From positions 2,976,001-3,040,000 of the forward strand of contig NZ_CP074572.1 in the NCBI RefSeq assembly GCF_018394335.1: a stretch of DNA of 64,000 bases. The letters are read 5' to 3'. A model generated the notes under the pieces. It was given only the letters and a program-made list of their open reading frames with translations, had not been told where the DNA came from and did not search any database. The position numbers and the translations under genes were made by a program. The stretch comes from Shewanella dokdonensis (GTDB lineage Bacteria > Pseudomonadota > Gammaproteobacteria > Enterobacterales > Shewanellaceae). Shown here one piece after another: positions 32,618 through 43,089 of this stretch; the stretch's first letter is position 1; the number at the start of each line of letters is the position of its first letter.

Positions 32618-34066
32618 TTCCCGGTCAGATACTACGGTTTTCATGTGGTTTCGCAACGACTTGCGGCTAACTGATAACCAAGCATTAACGGCTGCCTGTG
32701 AGCAGGCCCGCGCCCTTAATGCCAAAGTCAAAGCTGTGTATCTGGTAACACCCGAACAATGGCGTTTGCATGATGTTGGGGTTAGACAACTGGACTTTAT
32801 CCGGCGTCATCTTCATCTATTGGCGCGTTCTTTAGCGCTGCTTGGGGTGGAGTTTGAACTCTGGCACTGTGCTCGCTATCGTGATGTCGCCTCATTGTGG
32901 CAGCAGCAACTGCAGCAACAACATGGCGTGGCAATCCATGCGGGTAAAGAGCCGGAGTTCAATGAAATCTGCCGCGATCAGCAGTTGTTGGAACAGGGGC
33001 TGCCACTCTATTTGACTGACGAGCACTGTTTGTTAGCGCCTTTGCATGTGCTGAATCAAACCGGTGAAATGTATCGTGTATTCACGCCTTTTTCGCGGCG
33101 CTGGCGTGAACAGGCGAGGCGTTTTGCTATTGTGCCATTACCTGCACCCACGCCTATCGCTACGGCATTGAATGATGCCCAGCTTGAGACCACTCTGGCG
33201 CGGATAGAACAGTTATTTCAACCGCTTACCAATGAGGCCGACACTCGCGCCTGGGCTGCTGGCGAAGGTGAGGCTAAACGGCGGTTGCAGCAGTTTATGC
33301 GGGACGATGTGAGTGATTACCAACAGCAAAGGGATTTTCCCGCCTTGGCGGCGACCAGCAGTTTGTCACCATATCTGACCTTGGGCGTGCTTAGCCCAAG
33401 ACAATGTTTTGCCGCATTATTGGCTCGCTTCCCGGAAGTCCTTAATGATGATACCAGCCCTGGACGCTGTTGGTTAGCAGAACTGATATGGCGGGAATTC
33501 TATCGGCATTTGCTGGTGGCGTTTCCACAATTGAGTAAAGGTGGCAATTTTAACCCGCTCGCAGATGCCATTGTCTGGCGTAACCACCCAGCCGAGTTTG
33601 CAGCATGGTGCGCCGGAAAAACCGGTTACCCGATAGTCGATGCCGCCATGAGGCAGTTGAACACTAGCGGCTGGATGCATAATCGCTTGCGGATGATAGT
33701 CGCCAGTTTCCTCAGTAAACACTTGCTGATTGATTGGCGTTGGGGAGAGCAATACTTTCGTCAGCAATTGCTCGACGGCGATCTGGCAGCAAATAATGGC
33801 GGCTGGCAGTGGTCGGCTGGCACTGGGTGTGATGCTCAGCCCTGGTTTCGTATTTTTAACCCCATCAGCCAGAGTGAAAAGTTTGATGCGGATGGCAGCT
33901 TTATTCGGCACTGGCTCCCTGAACTTGCCGCGGTACCGCTAGCAGAATTGCATCGGCCCCAGGCTGGCAACCGCCTGGTTGGCAAGCATTATCCGGCACC
34001 AATAGTGGAACATAGCGCGGCGCGCGTACGCGCTTTAACCGCGTTAGCCGTACTGAAAAAGGCTGA
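32610..34066 (+). CDS. phrB: Deoxyribodipyrimidine photolyase PhrB, frameshifted at its last codons
   Basis: Repairs cyclobutane pyrimidine dimers with blue light using FAD and an antenna pigment. The N-terminal alpha/beta antenna domain (VFMWFRNDLRLTDNQAL) is followed by the helical FAD domain with LAELIWREFYRHLL, TGYPIVDAAMRQLNTSGWMHNRLRMIVASFL and NGGWQWSAGTGCDAQPWFRIFNP, the class I CPD signature. As given, the frame runs on to 34259 through a terminator and over an opposing gene. One extra A in the run 34056-34060 gives a stop at 34064-34066 and 485 residues, close to other PhrB proteins. Last gene of the ybgA-merR-phrB operon. Confidence 0.94.
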
Positions 34067-34070
34067 TGGA

Positions 34071-34099
34071 ACCGCGACCATTGTCATCTTGGTCGCGGT
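34071..34099 (+). terminator. Terminator after phrB
   Basis: Perfect 10-bp stem ACCGCGACCA/TGGTCGCGGT with loop TTGTCATCT, five bases after the repaired phrB stop. Confidence 0.8.
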
Positions 34100-34115
34100 A
34101 TTTCGTCACTCATCA

Positions 34116-34442
34116 CTATTGGGCATTTTGGGTGTAATACTGCTGCGGAAACAGGGCTTGCAGCCGTTGAATATGCTGATCGCCAGCATTGGCAGATACA
34201 TGCAATTGCACCTTATCACTGACTTGTTCGGCGCGGATAACACAGGTGAGTTTGGATGACTTCGCCAGGTTACGGCATTCCCGCGCAAATTTTTCTGGGA
34301 TCTTGCCGTAATGCGATACCAAGCGCCCCTGCTTAAACTTCATTTCAAACAGTGTGCGCGAACCTCGACGCCCGGCAAAAACCAGTTTGTAGATAATAAA
34401 CAGCGCAATGACAATAAACAGGATCTTCAGCGCATAGGCCAT
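34116..34442 (-). CDS. DUF3634-like small membrane-anchored protein
   Basis: 108 residues. One N-terminal membrane helix (ALKILFIVIALFIIYKLVF) is followed by a soluble domain: FEMKFKQGRLVSHYGKIPEKFARECRNLAK, LTCVIRAEQVSDKVQLHVSANAGDQHIQRLQALFP. This layout matches the DUF3634 family of Vibrio and Shewanella as I remember it. The ATG at 34442 follows AAGGAG. It converges on phrB. Function unknown. Confidence 0.7.
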   Translation of the reverse strand: MAYALKILFIVIALFIIYKLVFAGRRGSRTLFEMKFKQGRLVSHYGKIPEKFARECRNLAKSSKLTCVIRAEQVSDKVQLHVSANAGDQHIQRLQALFPQQYYTQNAQ

Positions 34443-34678
34443 GACTGGACTCCTTGCATGCAGTGACTCAGTGAAATCTTTGATGAATATAACGACAGAA
34501 CTCGCTGCTTACTGCTGCTTACATCACATCCGTATCACATCTATTTAGCTGCGGTTAGCTTGGGGAAAAACGGCGGTTTATGTTAACGTGCACCCATCTC
34601 AAATAAGGCGATACCAAGCGTATCGGTTGCCATTTCAGATGCCGCTGAATTGTGTATTGCCAATGGCGAGGAGTTAAC

Positions 34679-36121
34679 ATGGAACTGCAATATCCCCAGT
34701 TGTTGCGACAACAGGCTTACATTAATGGCCGTTGGTGTGACGCTGATAATGGTCAATGCCAAGTTGTGACAAATCCGGCTAACGGTGAAGCCTTAGCCCA
34801 AGTAGCGGTACTCGGGGCGGCCGAAACCCAACGCGCGATTGATGCCGCTCAAGCCGCCTTGCCTAAGTGGCAGGCGCTGACAGCGAAAGCGCGTGCTAGC
34901 ATTTTACGGCGCTGGTTTGAATTGATTATTCAGCATACCGACGATCTCGCACTGTTGATGACCAGCGAACAGGGTAAACCATTAGCCGAAGCGCGTGGAG
35001 AAGTCGCTTATGCCGCGTCATTTATCGAGTGGTTTGCGGAAGAGGCTAAGCGAATTTATGGTGATACCATTCCTGGGCATCTCGCCGATAAGCGGCTGTT
35101 AGTATTAAAGCAAGCCGTTGGGGTTACCGCTGCCATTACGCCGTGGAATTTCCCGGCAGCGATGATCACTCGCAAAGCCGCTCCAGCATTAGCTGCCGGC
35201 TGCACCATGATCCTCAAACCCGCCCCACAAACGCCGTTAACGGCATTAGCGCTGGCACAACTGGCTGAAGAAGCGGGCATTCCGGCGGGCGTATTCAGTG
35301 TGGTTCCCGGCGATGCTATCGCCATCGGCCAGGTGTTATGTGACAGCCCGATAGTGCGTAAGCTGTCGTTTACCGGCTCTACCGCCGTGGGTAAACAGTT
35401 GATGGCGCAGTGCGCTCCAACCCTGAAAAAGCTCTCGCTGGAGTTGGGCGGAAATGCTCCGTTTATTGTGTTTGATGATGCAGATTTGGATGCGGCCGTA
35501 GACGGAGCCATCATTGCCAAATACCGCAATGCTGGTCAAACCTGCGTGTGTGCTAATCGCCTTTATGTTCACGACAAGGTTTACCAGGCGTTTGCTGAAA
35601 AACTTGCCGCTAAAGTTACCGCGCTTAAAGTGGGGGCCGGCATTAATGATGGCGTAGTTATCGGCCCGTTGATTGATGGCAAAGCCTTGGAAAAAGTGCA
35701 GTCGCACTTGCATGATGCGCTGGATAAGGGCGCAAAATTGCTGTGTGGTGGGCAACTGTTAGCCGGCAATTTCATGACGCCAGCAGTGCTGACCGAAGTT
35801 ACCAGCCAGATGAAAGTTGCCCGCGAGGAGACCTTTGGCCCCATTGCGCCGCTATTTCGTTTCCATGATGAAGCGGAAGTTATCGCCATGGCGAACGATA
35901 CCGAATTTGGTCTGGCCGCATATTTCTATGCCAATAATTTATCTCGGGTTTGGCGGGTTGCTGAGGCACTGGAATACGGGATGGTGGGCATTAACACCGG
36001 TCTGATTTCCAACGAAGTAGCACCTTTTGGCGGTATAAAAGCCTCTGGACTCGGGCGCGAAGGTTCTAAATATGGCATCGAAGAATATCTGGAATTGAAA
36101 TACCTGTGTATCTCGGTATAA
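34679..36121 (+). CDS. gabD: NADP-dependent succinate-semialdehyde dehydrogenase GabD
   Basis: Oxidises succinate semialdehyde to succinate, the last step of GABA breakdown. 480 residues, start at the ATG after AGGAG. The aldehyde dehydrogenase motifs are complete: TPWNFPAAMITRKAAPALAAGCTMILKPA (cofactor), SFTGSTAVGKQL, catalytic Glu in LELGGNAPFIVF and catalytic Cys in NAGQTCVCANRLYV. The C-terminus GLGREGSKYGIEEYLELKYLCI is typical of GabD. No gabT or gabP neighbour is present, so the substrate source is elsewhere. It may also act on related semialdehydes. Confidence 0.92.
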   Translation: MELQYPQLLRQQAYINGRWCDADNGQCQVVTNPANGEALAQVAVLGAAETQRAIDAAQAALPKWQALTAKARASILRRWFELIIQHTDDLALLMTSEQGKPLAEARGEVAYAASFIEWFAEEAKRIYGDTIPGHLADKRLLVLKQAVGVTAAITPWNFPAAMITRKAAPALAAGCTMILKPAPQTPLTALALAQLAEEAGIPAGVFSVVPGDAIAIGQVLCDSPIVRKLSFTGSTAVGKQLMAQCAPTLKKLSLELGGNAPFIVFDDADLDAAVDGAIIAKYRNAGQTCVCANRLYVHDKVYQAFAEKLAAKVTALKVGAGINDGVVIGPLIDGKALEKVQSHLHDALDKGAKLLCGGQLLAGNFMTPAVLTEVTSQMKVAREETFGPIAPLFRFHDEAEVIAMANDTEFGLAAYFYANNLSRVWRVAEALEYGMVGINTGLISNEVAPFGGIKASGLGREGSKYGIEEYLELKYLCISV

Positions 36122-36142
36122 GTGTGCGGGTGGCCTAACAAA

Positions 36143-36163
36143 AAAGGGAGCAATGCTCCCTTT
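36143..36163. terminator. Bidirectional terminator between gabD and the chemotaxis gene
   Basis: 9-bp stem AAAGGGAGC/GCTCCCTTT with short loop AAT. Confidence 0.75.
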
Positions 36164-36179
36164 GGCGACAGCGCCGATA

Positions 36180-37499
36180 TTAACGGCGGTTATCTGTGGT
36201 CAGTGCAGACACGGTATCCGCTACATTGCGAGAGCCCTGTAGAATCCCTTGCATGACGTCTTCGACTAAAACTAACTGTTCCTTACCTTGCTGGGTGGCC
36301 GTGGCGACGGATGAGATACTTTTAGTTGCTTCATCAGTAAATAAGCCGTTCTGTTTTACCACCTCAGAAATCTCTTTGGTCGATGTACTGGTGCGCGCTG
36401 CCAGTTGCCGAACTTCATCCGCTACCACAGCAAAGCCGCGCCCCTGCTCACCGGCGCGGGCCGCTTCAATGGCGGCATTCAGTGCCAGCAGGTTGGTCTG
36501 ATCCGCAATACCGCTGATGGTGGACACTATGGCCTCAATGTTGCGGGATTGCTCGTTCAGCTTTTCAATCGCTTTAGTGGCTTTCTGTACCTGTTCAAAA
36601 TTGGCATTGGAGGTGCGTGTAACGGTTTCTAGCAGACCGGATGCCTGCTGCACTTTGTCAGTAGTACTAATCGCGGAGTCTAACGCAATACTGGCGGCTT
36701 CGCGGGTAGCTTCAGACTTTTGAATTCGTTCCGTAATATTGCTAGCAAATTTAATGACTTTATAGATATTGCCGGAAGCATCCCGTACCGGATTGTACGA
36801 TGCCTCCAACCAGATCACGTGACCAAATTTATCCAGTCGTTTAAACAGCCCAGACTTATACTGACCTTTAGCCAGATCATTCCAGAAACTCGGGTTTTCA
36901 CGGTAGAACGCATCTTCACAGAAAATCCGATGATGCTTACCTTCAATCTCTTTGGCGCTATAGCCCATGACACTAAGAAAATTCTCATTGGCATATAGTA
37001 TTTTCCCCTGCGGGTCAAATTCAATAATCGCCTGAGATTTTCCGAGCGCTTCGGTCACCGCCCGTTGGTTGAGGTTACTGTCGTGATCGGCCGTGACATC
37101 GGCGGCGATTTTCATCACCGCCACTAATTGGTTGTTTTCAATAATCGGGAAGTAAGTGCTTTGTAACCATATTTGCTGCCCGGCAGCGTTACGCCGAGGC
37201 ACTACGCCACGGAACACTTTCCCCTGCCGTAACTTTTCCCAAAATGTACTGTATTCACGGGAAGCAACATATTCAGGAAAACATAAGTCTTTATGTTTCA
37301 TATTCAGCAGTTTGTCGATGTCATAGCCAGAAACATCAGCAAACAGTGCGTTGGCTTCGATGATGGTGCCATCCAGGGCAAAAAAGATACAGGCCATGTG
37401 CTGCTTAATGGAACCAAGAATGGCAAGCTGCTTTTGCTGTTCTTGCTGGAGTTTTACTGCTTTGTTGTCTGGTGACTTCTTGAATAGAGTAAATGTCAT
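36180..37499 (-). CDS. Soluble methyl-accepting chemotaxis transducer with two PAS domains (BdlA/Aer-like)
   Basis: 439 residues from the ATG at 37499. PAS1 (about 25-130; [23 protein letters not shown]) and PAS2 (about 148-255; [35 protein letters not shown]) are followed by a chemoreceptor signalling domain with the hairpin tip [40 protein letters not shown]. There is no membrane segment or HAMP domain and no C-terminal methyltransferase-docking pentapeptide. The layout and size are those of Pseudomonas BdlA, a biofilm-dispersal sensor. It may sense redox or oxygen through a bound cofactor; this is inference. Confidence 0.9.
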   Translation of the reverse strand: MTFTLFKKSPDNKAVKLQQEQQKQLAILGSIKQHMACIFFALDGTIIEANALFADVSGYDIDKLLNMKHKDLCFPEYVASREYSTFWEKLRQGKVFRGVVPRRNAAGQQIWLQSTYFPIIENNQLVAVMKIAADVTADHDSNLNQRAVTEALGKSQAIIEFDPQGKILYANENFLSVMGYSAKEIEGKHHRIFCEDAFYRENPSFWNDLAKGQYKSGLFKRLDKFGHVIWLEASYNPVRDASGNIYKVIKFASNITERIQKSEATREAASIALDSAISTTDKVQQASGLLETVTRTSNANFEQVQKATKAIEKLNEQSRNIEAIVSTISGIADQTNLLALNAAIEAARAGEQGRGFAVVADEVRQLAARTSTSTKEISEVVKQNGLFTDEATKSISSVATATQQGKEQLVLVEDVMQGILQGSRNVADTVSALTTDNRR

Positions 37500-37700
37500 T
37501 GGCAACGTTCCGGGTGATTGATGATTAAGAGTCTAGGCCTTTTCCATTAACCGTTGCCTGAGAGATAACAGCAAGGCGGTTATCTGATGGCTGCAACGGT
37601 ATACGGCATTTAGGCTGTCGCAGGCATCCATGCAGCTATTGTGTCATTTTTGATGTTTCAAAAATCACGACCAGATCATTGTAGCAGGATTTTGAAAAAG

Positions 37701-37734
37701 CAATATAAAGCCACCAGACGATGGCTTTATATTG
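37701..37734 (-). terminator. Terminator after pepD
   Basis: Perfect 13-bp stem CAATATAAAGCCA/TGGCTTTATATTG with loop CCAGACGA. It lies before the promoter region of the chemotaxis gene. Confidence 0.85.
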
Positions 37735-37746
37735 TTATGGAGATTT

Positions 37747-39206
37747 TTAGACGTTTTCTGGAATGCGCTGCAACACTGCCAGCAATAACTGCCAATATTG
37801 GCCTACGGTGGTGATATTGACCATTTCATCTGGGCTATGGGGGAAGCGAATAGTGGGGCCGATGGAAACCATATCCATTTCAGGATAAGGCTTTTTAAAC
37901 AGTCCACACTCTAGACCTGCGTGGATCACCATGATCACCGGTTCTTTATGGTAAATCGCCTGATAGGTGTCACGCACAATGGCCATCACTGGTGAGTTGT
38001 TATCAGGTTTCCAGCCAGGATAAGCGCCGCTGAATTTCACTTCTGCGCCAGCTAACGAAGCCAGTGCTGATAACTGGCCACACACATAATCACGGCCAGA
38101 ATCAATGAGGGAACGCACCAGACACAGTACGGTGATCTGCTGCTCCGTCATGGAGACAACCCCAAGGTTCAGTGAGGTTTCGGTCACGCCTTCAACCTCG
38201 TCACTCATGCGGATAACGCCGTTAGGACAGGCGTTAAGCAGTGCTAACAACTGATGTTGCGTGGCTGCGGTCATCACTTCATTAGCAGCAGGAATTTCGG
38301 TGAGGGTGAGTTTGACATCGGCATCCGCAATCGCCAATTCACTGCGTAACAAGGCTTGATATTCACTGACGGCTTGCTGCAATGCGGCTATCTGGGACGC
38401 CGCGACATTGAAGCTGGCATCGGCTTCGCGTGGAATGGCATTGCGCAGCGTGCCACCTTGGAAGTCAATCAATTGCAGCCCGAGTGTAGCAGACTGTTCG
38501 AACAGGAAGCGCGCCAGCAGTTTATTGGCATTGCCTCGTCCAAGATGGATATTTACGCCGGAATGCCCGCCCTTGAGGCCGGCAAGCATCAGCCGGAAAC
38601 TGTGGCTGTCTTTACTGGCAGGTTGATGGGATAACGGCAGGGTTAATGCTGCATCTACACCACCGGCGCAGCCCATGTAGATTTCGCCTTCCTGTTCTGA
38701 GTCGGTATTGATCAGAATTTGCCCACGTAATACGCCTGCTTGCAAACCAAAGGCTCCAGTCATGCCAGATTCTTCATCCACGGTTAGCAAGACTTCCAAC
38801 GGGCCATGCGCAATATCGTCACTTTGTAAGATTGCCAGCGCTGAGCACATCCCAATACCGTTGTCGGCACCTAGGGTTGTGCCGCGGGCTTTGACCCAAT
38901 CCCCATCGATCCAAGGTTCAATAGGATCTTTAGTAAAATCATGTACTTTATCAGCATTCTTTTGTGGCACCATATCCATATGCGCTTGGAGCACAACGGG
39001 TTTACGGTTTTCCATACCAGGGGTGGCAGGTTTGCGGATAATCAGATTACCGACTTTTTCTTCAATCACTTCTAGCTGTTTGTCTCTGGCCCAGTTTTGG
39101 ATGAACTGGCTGAGCGCGGCTTCATGTCCAGACGGACGCGGGAAGCTACAAATCTTTTCAAACCATTGCCACAGAGGCTGGGGGCTAACTGGCTGAGATC
39201 GGACAC
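37747..39206 (-). CDS. pepD: Aminoacyl-histidine dipeptidase PepD (carnosinase), frameshifted near the start
   Basis: An M20-family zinc dipeptidase. VVLQAHMDMVPQKN (first His and Asp ligands), TLGADNGIGMCSALAIL (bridging Asp), LLTVDEESGMTGAFGLQ (catalytic and ligand Glu) and VIHAGLECGLF are present. The frame containing these begins at 39069, lacking the N-terminus. One added base in the run 39180-39184 joins it to SDLSQLAPQPLWQWFEKICSFPRPSGHEAAL behind a GTG start at 39204-39206 with CAGGAG upstream. This gives 486 residues, against 485 in E. coli. A relic of another aminopeptidase lies upstream in the opposite direction. Confidence 0.93.
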
Positions 39207-39439
39207 GTGAGACTCCTGAACTTAAATGTTTCTGAACAATGACACTGGATTACCAGCGTAACGATTGTGGGCGAGTTTACCATAATCTGTTGCTGGGTGC
39301 CTGTTCTGACCACGGCAATGTTGCACGGAATTGTCATGGTAAATGCTATCAGCAAGGACAATAACGCTAGAAAAATAACGCGAAGGAGCCGTGCAGTTAA
39401 CGTTTGTAGCGGTGACCGATGCGGCAGCAATATCACCAT

Positions 39440-39720
39440 GACAACAAGAGGATTTTGCCAACGTGGCAGATGTCTCTGCCGCTGCGGATGTGAGCTCGGC
39501 TAAACCTGTGGCTTCTTCGCAAGTGGTGCGCGGGCATCAACTGGCGACTGCCTTTATGTTGCGAGCCTCAGGTTTGGCGGCGCATGGTGGCAACGCTGAC
39601 ATACCATTACCTTATAGCCATCTTGATATTGCCGGGGCAGCCATCAGTGGCAACCCCGATTATGGTAAGCCTACGGCAACCCAGCTGCTGGCGCTGTGGC
39701 GTTATCTCAATCGGCGTTGA
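39440..39720 (+). pseudogene. C-terminal relic of an M17 leucyl-aminopeptidase-family protein
   Basis: About 90 codons after an in-frame TGA. QVVRGHQLATAFMLRASGL and PLPYSHLDIAGAA correspond to the last part of M17 peptidases (compare [11 protein letters not shown] in PepA at 54.4 kb), ending LLALWRYLNRR. The catalytic NTDAEGR region and everything before it are absent, and only about 230 bp separate the fragment from the pepD start, so a full gene cannot be hidden by a frameshift. The GTG at 39463 is an open-frame start without convincing context. Probably a deletion remnant. Confidence 0.65.
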
Positions 39721-40544
39721 GGCTCAACGTCTGCGGCATTTGATTTTCTTCGGGGCAATTCTTGCTGCATGTTGTGGCCGAGATGGATTGTTTAAGCGTA
39801 AGACTTCTATTTGTTGATTTTTTCCAATTCGCGTTGAATGCTATGAATTATAGAAAATTGATTAAAATCAGTAGTATTTCAATAAATTTAGATTTATTGG
39901 CAGCATGTTAACACCATAAAAACAATATTATTTGTAACTAAAATACAAAAAACTTTCAAAATGAAATTATTTTGCGCGTAAACTTGTAATTAAATTTCAT
40001 AAGCGTATTATTTTTAGCTGTTAGCGATGATGTCATTGTTGGTTGGCCGAGTGGTCGTCCACGGTGTATTGCTCCAACTCTTGAAGCGTCCCCAATCAAT
40101 TCTTGGGCTGGTAGCGTAAAATCCACCGTGTTAACAGCATGCTGTTAAACCTTTTCGACTAAGCATATGACTGGGCTCAGAAAGCACTCCATCTTTCTGA
40201 AATCATCCCCATCGCTATTTGGCCACGTTAGTGGTTGCTTGTTGATACAGATTTCATAGCAGGGGAATTCCTCTGTCTAGCTAGTCTGTTTGTGCAAATA
40301 GTCCCCAAGTCTATGGGCGTTTAAAACATTTTTTTTGCTCCTATGAGCAGGTTTTTTTGCCCAAAATCTCGGCTGGTGGTTTTGTGATCAGCCAGGCAAT
40401 TGCATAACATCGTCAATTCTTCCGCTATTTTGTCTGGTGTGCTTTGGGCAAAGTTTTTATAATCGGCGGCTGCCACACAGTTTTGTTAAATAACTGTTAC
40501 TAACCCTTACCCTACATAACATAATATTCAAGGAACCTGGTTCC
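39721..40544. other. Long intergenic region before the purine permease
   Basis: 824 bp. Very AT-rich at 39850-40020. It holds an 18-bp perfect palindrome at 40131-40148 and a small hairpin with T run at 40336-40357 (TGCTC/GAGCA). A TATAAT at 40458-40463 with weak -35 (TGGTGT, 17-bp spacing) may drive the permease gene. No open frame with a recognisable family was seen. Confidence 0.5.
40131..40148. promoter_or_regulatory. 18-bp perfect palindrome, possible operator
   Basis: TTAACAGCATGCTGTTAA is fully self-complementary and stands alone in an otherwise featureless stretch about 400 bp upstream of the permease gene. Regulator unknown. Confidence 0.4.
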
Positions 40545-41833
40545 ATGCTGGAAAAACTATTCAAACTTAAACAACATCAGACATCGCTTAAGCAGGAAGT
40601 GCTGGCGGGGATCACCACCTTTCTGACTATGGCTTACATTATTTTCGTCAACCCTAGCATGCTGGCAAATGCCGGTATGGATCAGGGCGCGGTTTTTGTT
40701 GCCACCTGTCTTGCCGCGGCTGTTGGCTGCTTGGTGATGGGCTTACTGGCGAATTACCCAATTGCCTTGGCGCCGGGAATGGGCCTGAATGCTTTTTTCA
40801 CTTACACAGTAGTTGGCGACATGGGCTACAGCTGGGAAACGGCGCTAGGCGCAGTATTTCTGTCGGGCTGTTGTTTCCTGATTTTATCACTGGTACGTAT
40901 TCGTGAGTGGGTGGTGAATTCAATTCCTATGTCATTGCGGATGGGGATTGCTGCGGGCATTGGTTTGTTTCTGGCGTTGATAGGTCTGCGCGGTGCCGGG
41001 ATTGTTGTGGATAATCCAGCCACCTTAGTTGGCTTAGGCGATTTGACCTCTTTTCATGCTGTGATGGCCGTTCTCGGGTTTCTGCTGATTATTGCTTTTG
41101 TGCACCGTGGTTATAAAGCGGCGGTGATCATGAGTATTCTGGCGATTACCGTACTCGGGCTGCTGTTTGGTGATGTGAAGTATTCCGGTATTGTCTCTAT
41201 GCCACCATCGATTGCCCCTACCTTTATGAAGATGGATCTGGCGGGCGTACTGGACATCAGTATGATCTCCATTGTCTTTGCATTTCTGTTTGTGGATTTG
41301 TTTGATACCTCAGGTACTCTGGTAGCGGTGGCACATCGTGGCGGCTTTCTTGACCAAAATGGTCGTTTACCCCGGCTTAATCGGGCGTTGACCGCCGACA
41401 GTTTGGCCACTATTGCGGGGGCGGCGTTAGGTACCTCAACCACCACTAGTTACATTGAAAGTACTGCGGGTGTCAGTGCCGGGGCCGTACCGGATTGACG
41501 GCGGTCGTGGTGGGGTTGCTGTTTGTGGCTGCGTTGTTTATTTCACCGTTGGCGGGCATGGTTCCAGCATATGCCACTGCGGGCACGCTGTTTTATGTGG
41601 CGATCCTGATGACCTCCAGCTTGCTGCATGTGGAGTGGGAAGATTTAACAGAAGCTGCGCCTGTGGTAGTGGCTGCGCTGATCATGCCGTTTACCTATTC
41701 GATTGCTAACGGCATTGCTTGCGGTTTTATCACTTACGCTGCAATCAAAATTCTCTGTGGCCGTTTCAAGGATCTCAACGTTGGGGTAGTCGTGCTGGCG
41801 TTGTTATTTATTGGCAAATTTATCTGGGCCTGA
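40545..41833 (+). CDS. NCS2/AzgA-type purine (adenine/guanine/hypoxanthine) permease, frameshifted
   Basis: A proton-coupled nucleobase importer in the inner membrane. TSLKQEVLAGITTFLTMAYIIFVNPSML and the signature LAPGMGLNAFFTYTVV are followed by about a dozen helices, LFVDLFDTSGTLVAVAHRGG and TSTTTSYIESTAGVSAGGRTGLTAVVVG. The frame stops at 41498 after AGAVPD; one extra G in the run 41481-41484 restores that last motif, and the gene continues to 41833 for 429 residues, the family length. AAGGAA precedes the ATG. Confidence 0.93.
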
Positions 41834-41847
41834 ACTGCATAATCACT

Positions 41848-41874
41848 AAAGCCGCCGCTCTGGCGGCTTTTTTT
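41848..41874 (+). terminator. Terminator after the purine permease
   Basis: 9-bp stem AAAGCCGCC/GGCGGCTTT, loop GCTCT, then TTTT. Confidence 0.9.
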
Positions 41875-41970
41875 ATGGGGATTTCAGCGATTTCCTGCCC
41901 TTAGCCGCTAGGAATCTTGGCGGGGATTGGGTATAAGATGAGTCCCTGAAACATTTTTTTACAGTAGACG

Positions 41971-43089
41971 ATGGACCTTTCAAACTGCCGCTACAAACGG
42001 GTAGTGATAAAACTGGGCACCAGCGTGCTGACATCTGGCAGTAAAAAGCTCGATAAAGCACATATGGTGGAATTAGCCCGACAGATGGCGACCTTAATGC
42101 GTAGCGGTGTCGAAGTGGTGTTATGTACTTCCGGGGCTATTGCGGCCGGACGTGAACATCTGCTTTATCCAGATCTGCCCGATACCATTGCTAATAAACA
42201 GTTGCTGGCTGCGGTAGGGCAAAGTCAGTTGATCTTGGCGTGGGCGCAACTCTTCAGCATTTACGGGCTGCATGTTGGGCAACTGTTGTTGACCCGTGCC
42301 GACTTGCACGATCGCGAGCGCTATCTGAATGCTCGGGATGCGCTAACGGCACTGCTGGCACAGAACATTATTCCCATCATTAATGAAAACGATGCGGTTG
42401 CCACTAATGAGATCAAAGTGGGCGACAATGACAACCTGTCAGCGCGGGTGGCATTGCTGTGCGATGCCGATTTGCTGCTGTTATTGACCGATCAGAAAGG
42501 CTTGTTTGATGCCGATCCGCGTACGCATCCCGGGGCACACCTGATCAGTGAAGTGGCTAATATTGATGACAATCTGCGAGAAATTGCGGGCGACTCGGTA
42601 TCTGGTCTCGGTACTGGCGGCATGGCAACCAAGCTACAGGCGGCGGATATCGCCAGACGTGCGGGGATCGAGGTAGTGATAGCGTCGGGTCATCATCCTG
42701 ACGTTATTATCAAAGTGAGTAGTCATCAAGCGGTTGGGACTCATTTCAGCCCCACCGAAAACCCGCTAGAAAGCCGCAAACAATGGATCCTTGCCGGGCC
42801 TAAGACTAAAGGACGCTTGCTGCTGGATGCTGGCGCGGTCAAGGCGGTATCAGAAAAAGGCCGTAGTCTGCTGTCTAAAGGCATTACCGCTGTCGAAGGT
42901 AATTTTGAACGTGGGGCAACCGTGGAACTCATGGATCAAAACGGCCATAAAATTGCGCGGGGTATCAGCCGCTACAGTGCGGTGGCTCTGCGTATTATTG
43001 CCGGTAAACATTCTGACGATATTGAGCCGCTGCTGGGCTATGATCATGGTGACGCAATCGTACACCGCAACGATATGGTGGTTTTATGA
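41971..43089 (+). CDS. proB: Glutamate 5-kinase ProB
   Basis: Phosphorylates glutamate in the first step of proline synthesis and is feedback-inhibited by proline. The amino-acid-kinase domain (about 1-260) has [49 protein letters not shown] and [21 protein letters not shown]-terminal PUA domain (about 275-365) includes [13 protein letters not shown] and ARGISRYSA. 372 residues, close to E. coli's 367. The stop overlaps the proA start (ATGA, 43086-43089), so the two are coupled. Confidence 0.95.
   Translation: MDLSNCRYKRVVIKLGTSVLTSGSKKLDKAHMVELARQMATLMRSGVEVVLCTSGAIAAGREHLLYPDLPDTIANKQLLAAVGQSQLILAWAQLFSIYGLHVGQLLLTRADLHDRERYLNARDALTALLAQNIIPIINENDAVATNEIKVGDNDNLSARVALLCDADLLLLLTDQKGLFDADPRTHPGAHLISEVANIDDNLREIAGDSVSGLGTGGMATKLQAADIARRAGIEVVIASGHHPDVIIKVSSHQAVGTHFSPTENPLESRKQWILAGPKTKGRLLLDAGAVKAVSEKGRSLLSKGITAVEGNFERGATVELMDQNGHKIARGISRYSAVALRIIAGKHSDDIEPLLGYDHGDAIVHRNDMVVL

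Noticed and set aside
39267..39503. Cys-rich open frame CQRGRCLCRCGC
   Set aside because: It is the shifted frame of the aminopeptidase relic and pepD promoter. The cysteines come from the GC-rich relic read out of frame.
40042..40056. TGGCCGAGTGGTCG resembles the D arm of tRNA-Leu or tRNA-Ser
   Set aside because: No pairing acceptor stem, anticodon stem or T arm with GGTTCGA follows, so it is not a tRNA gene or a recognisable fragment of one.
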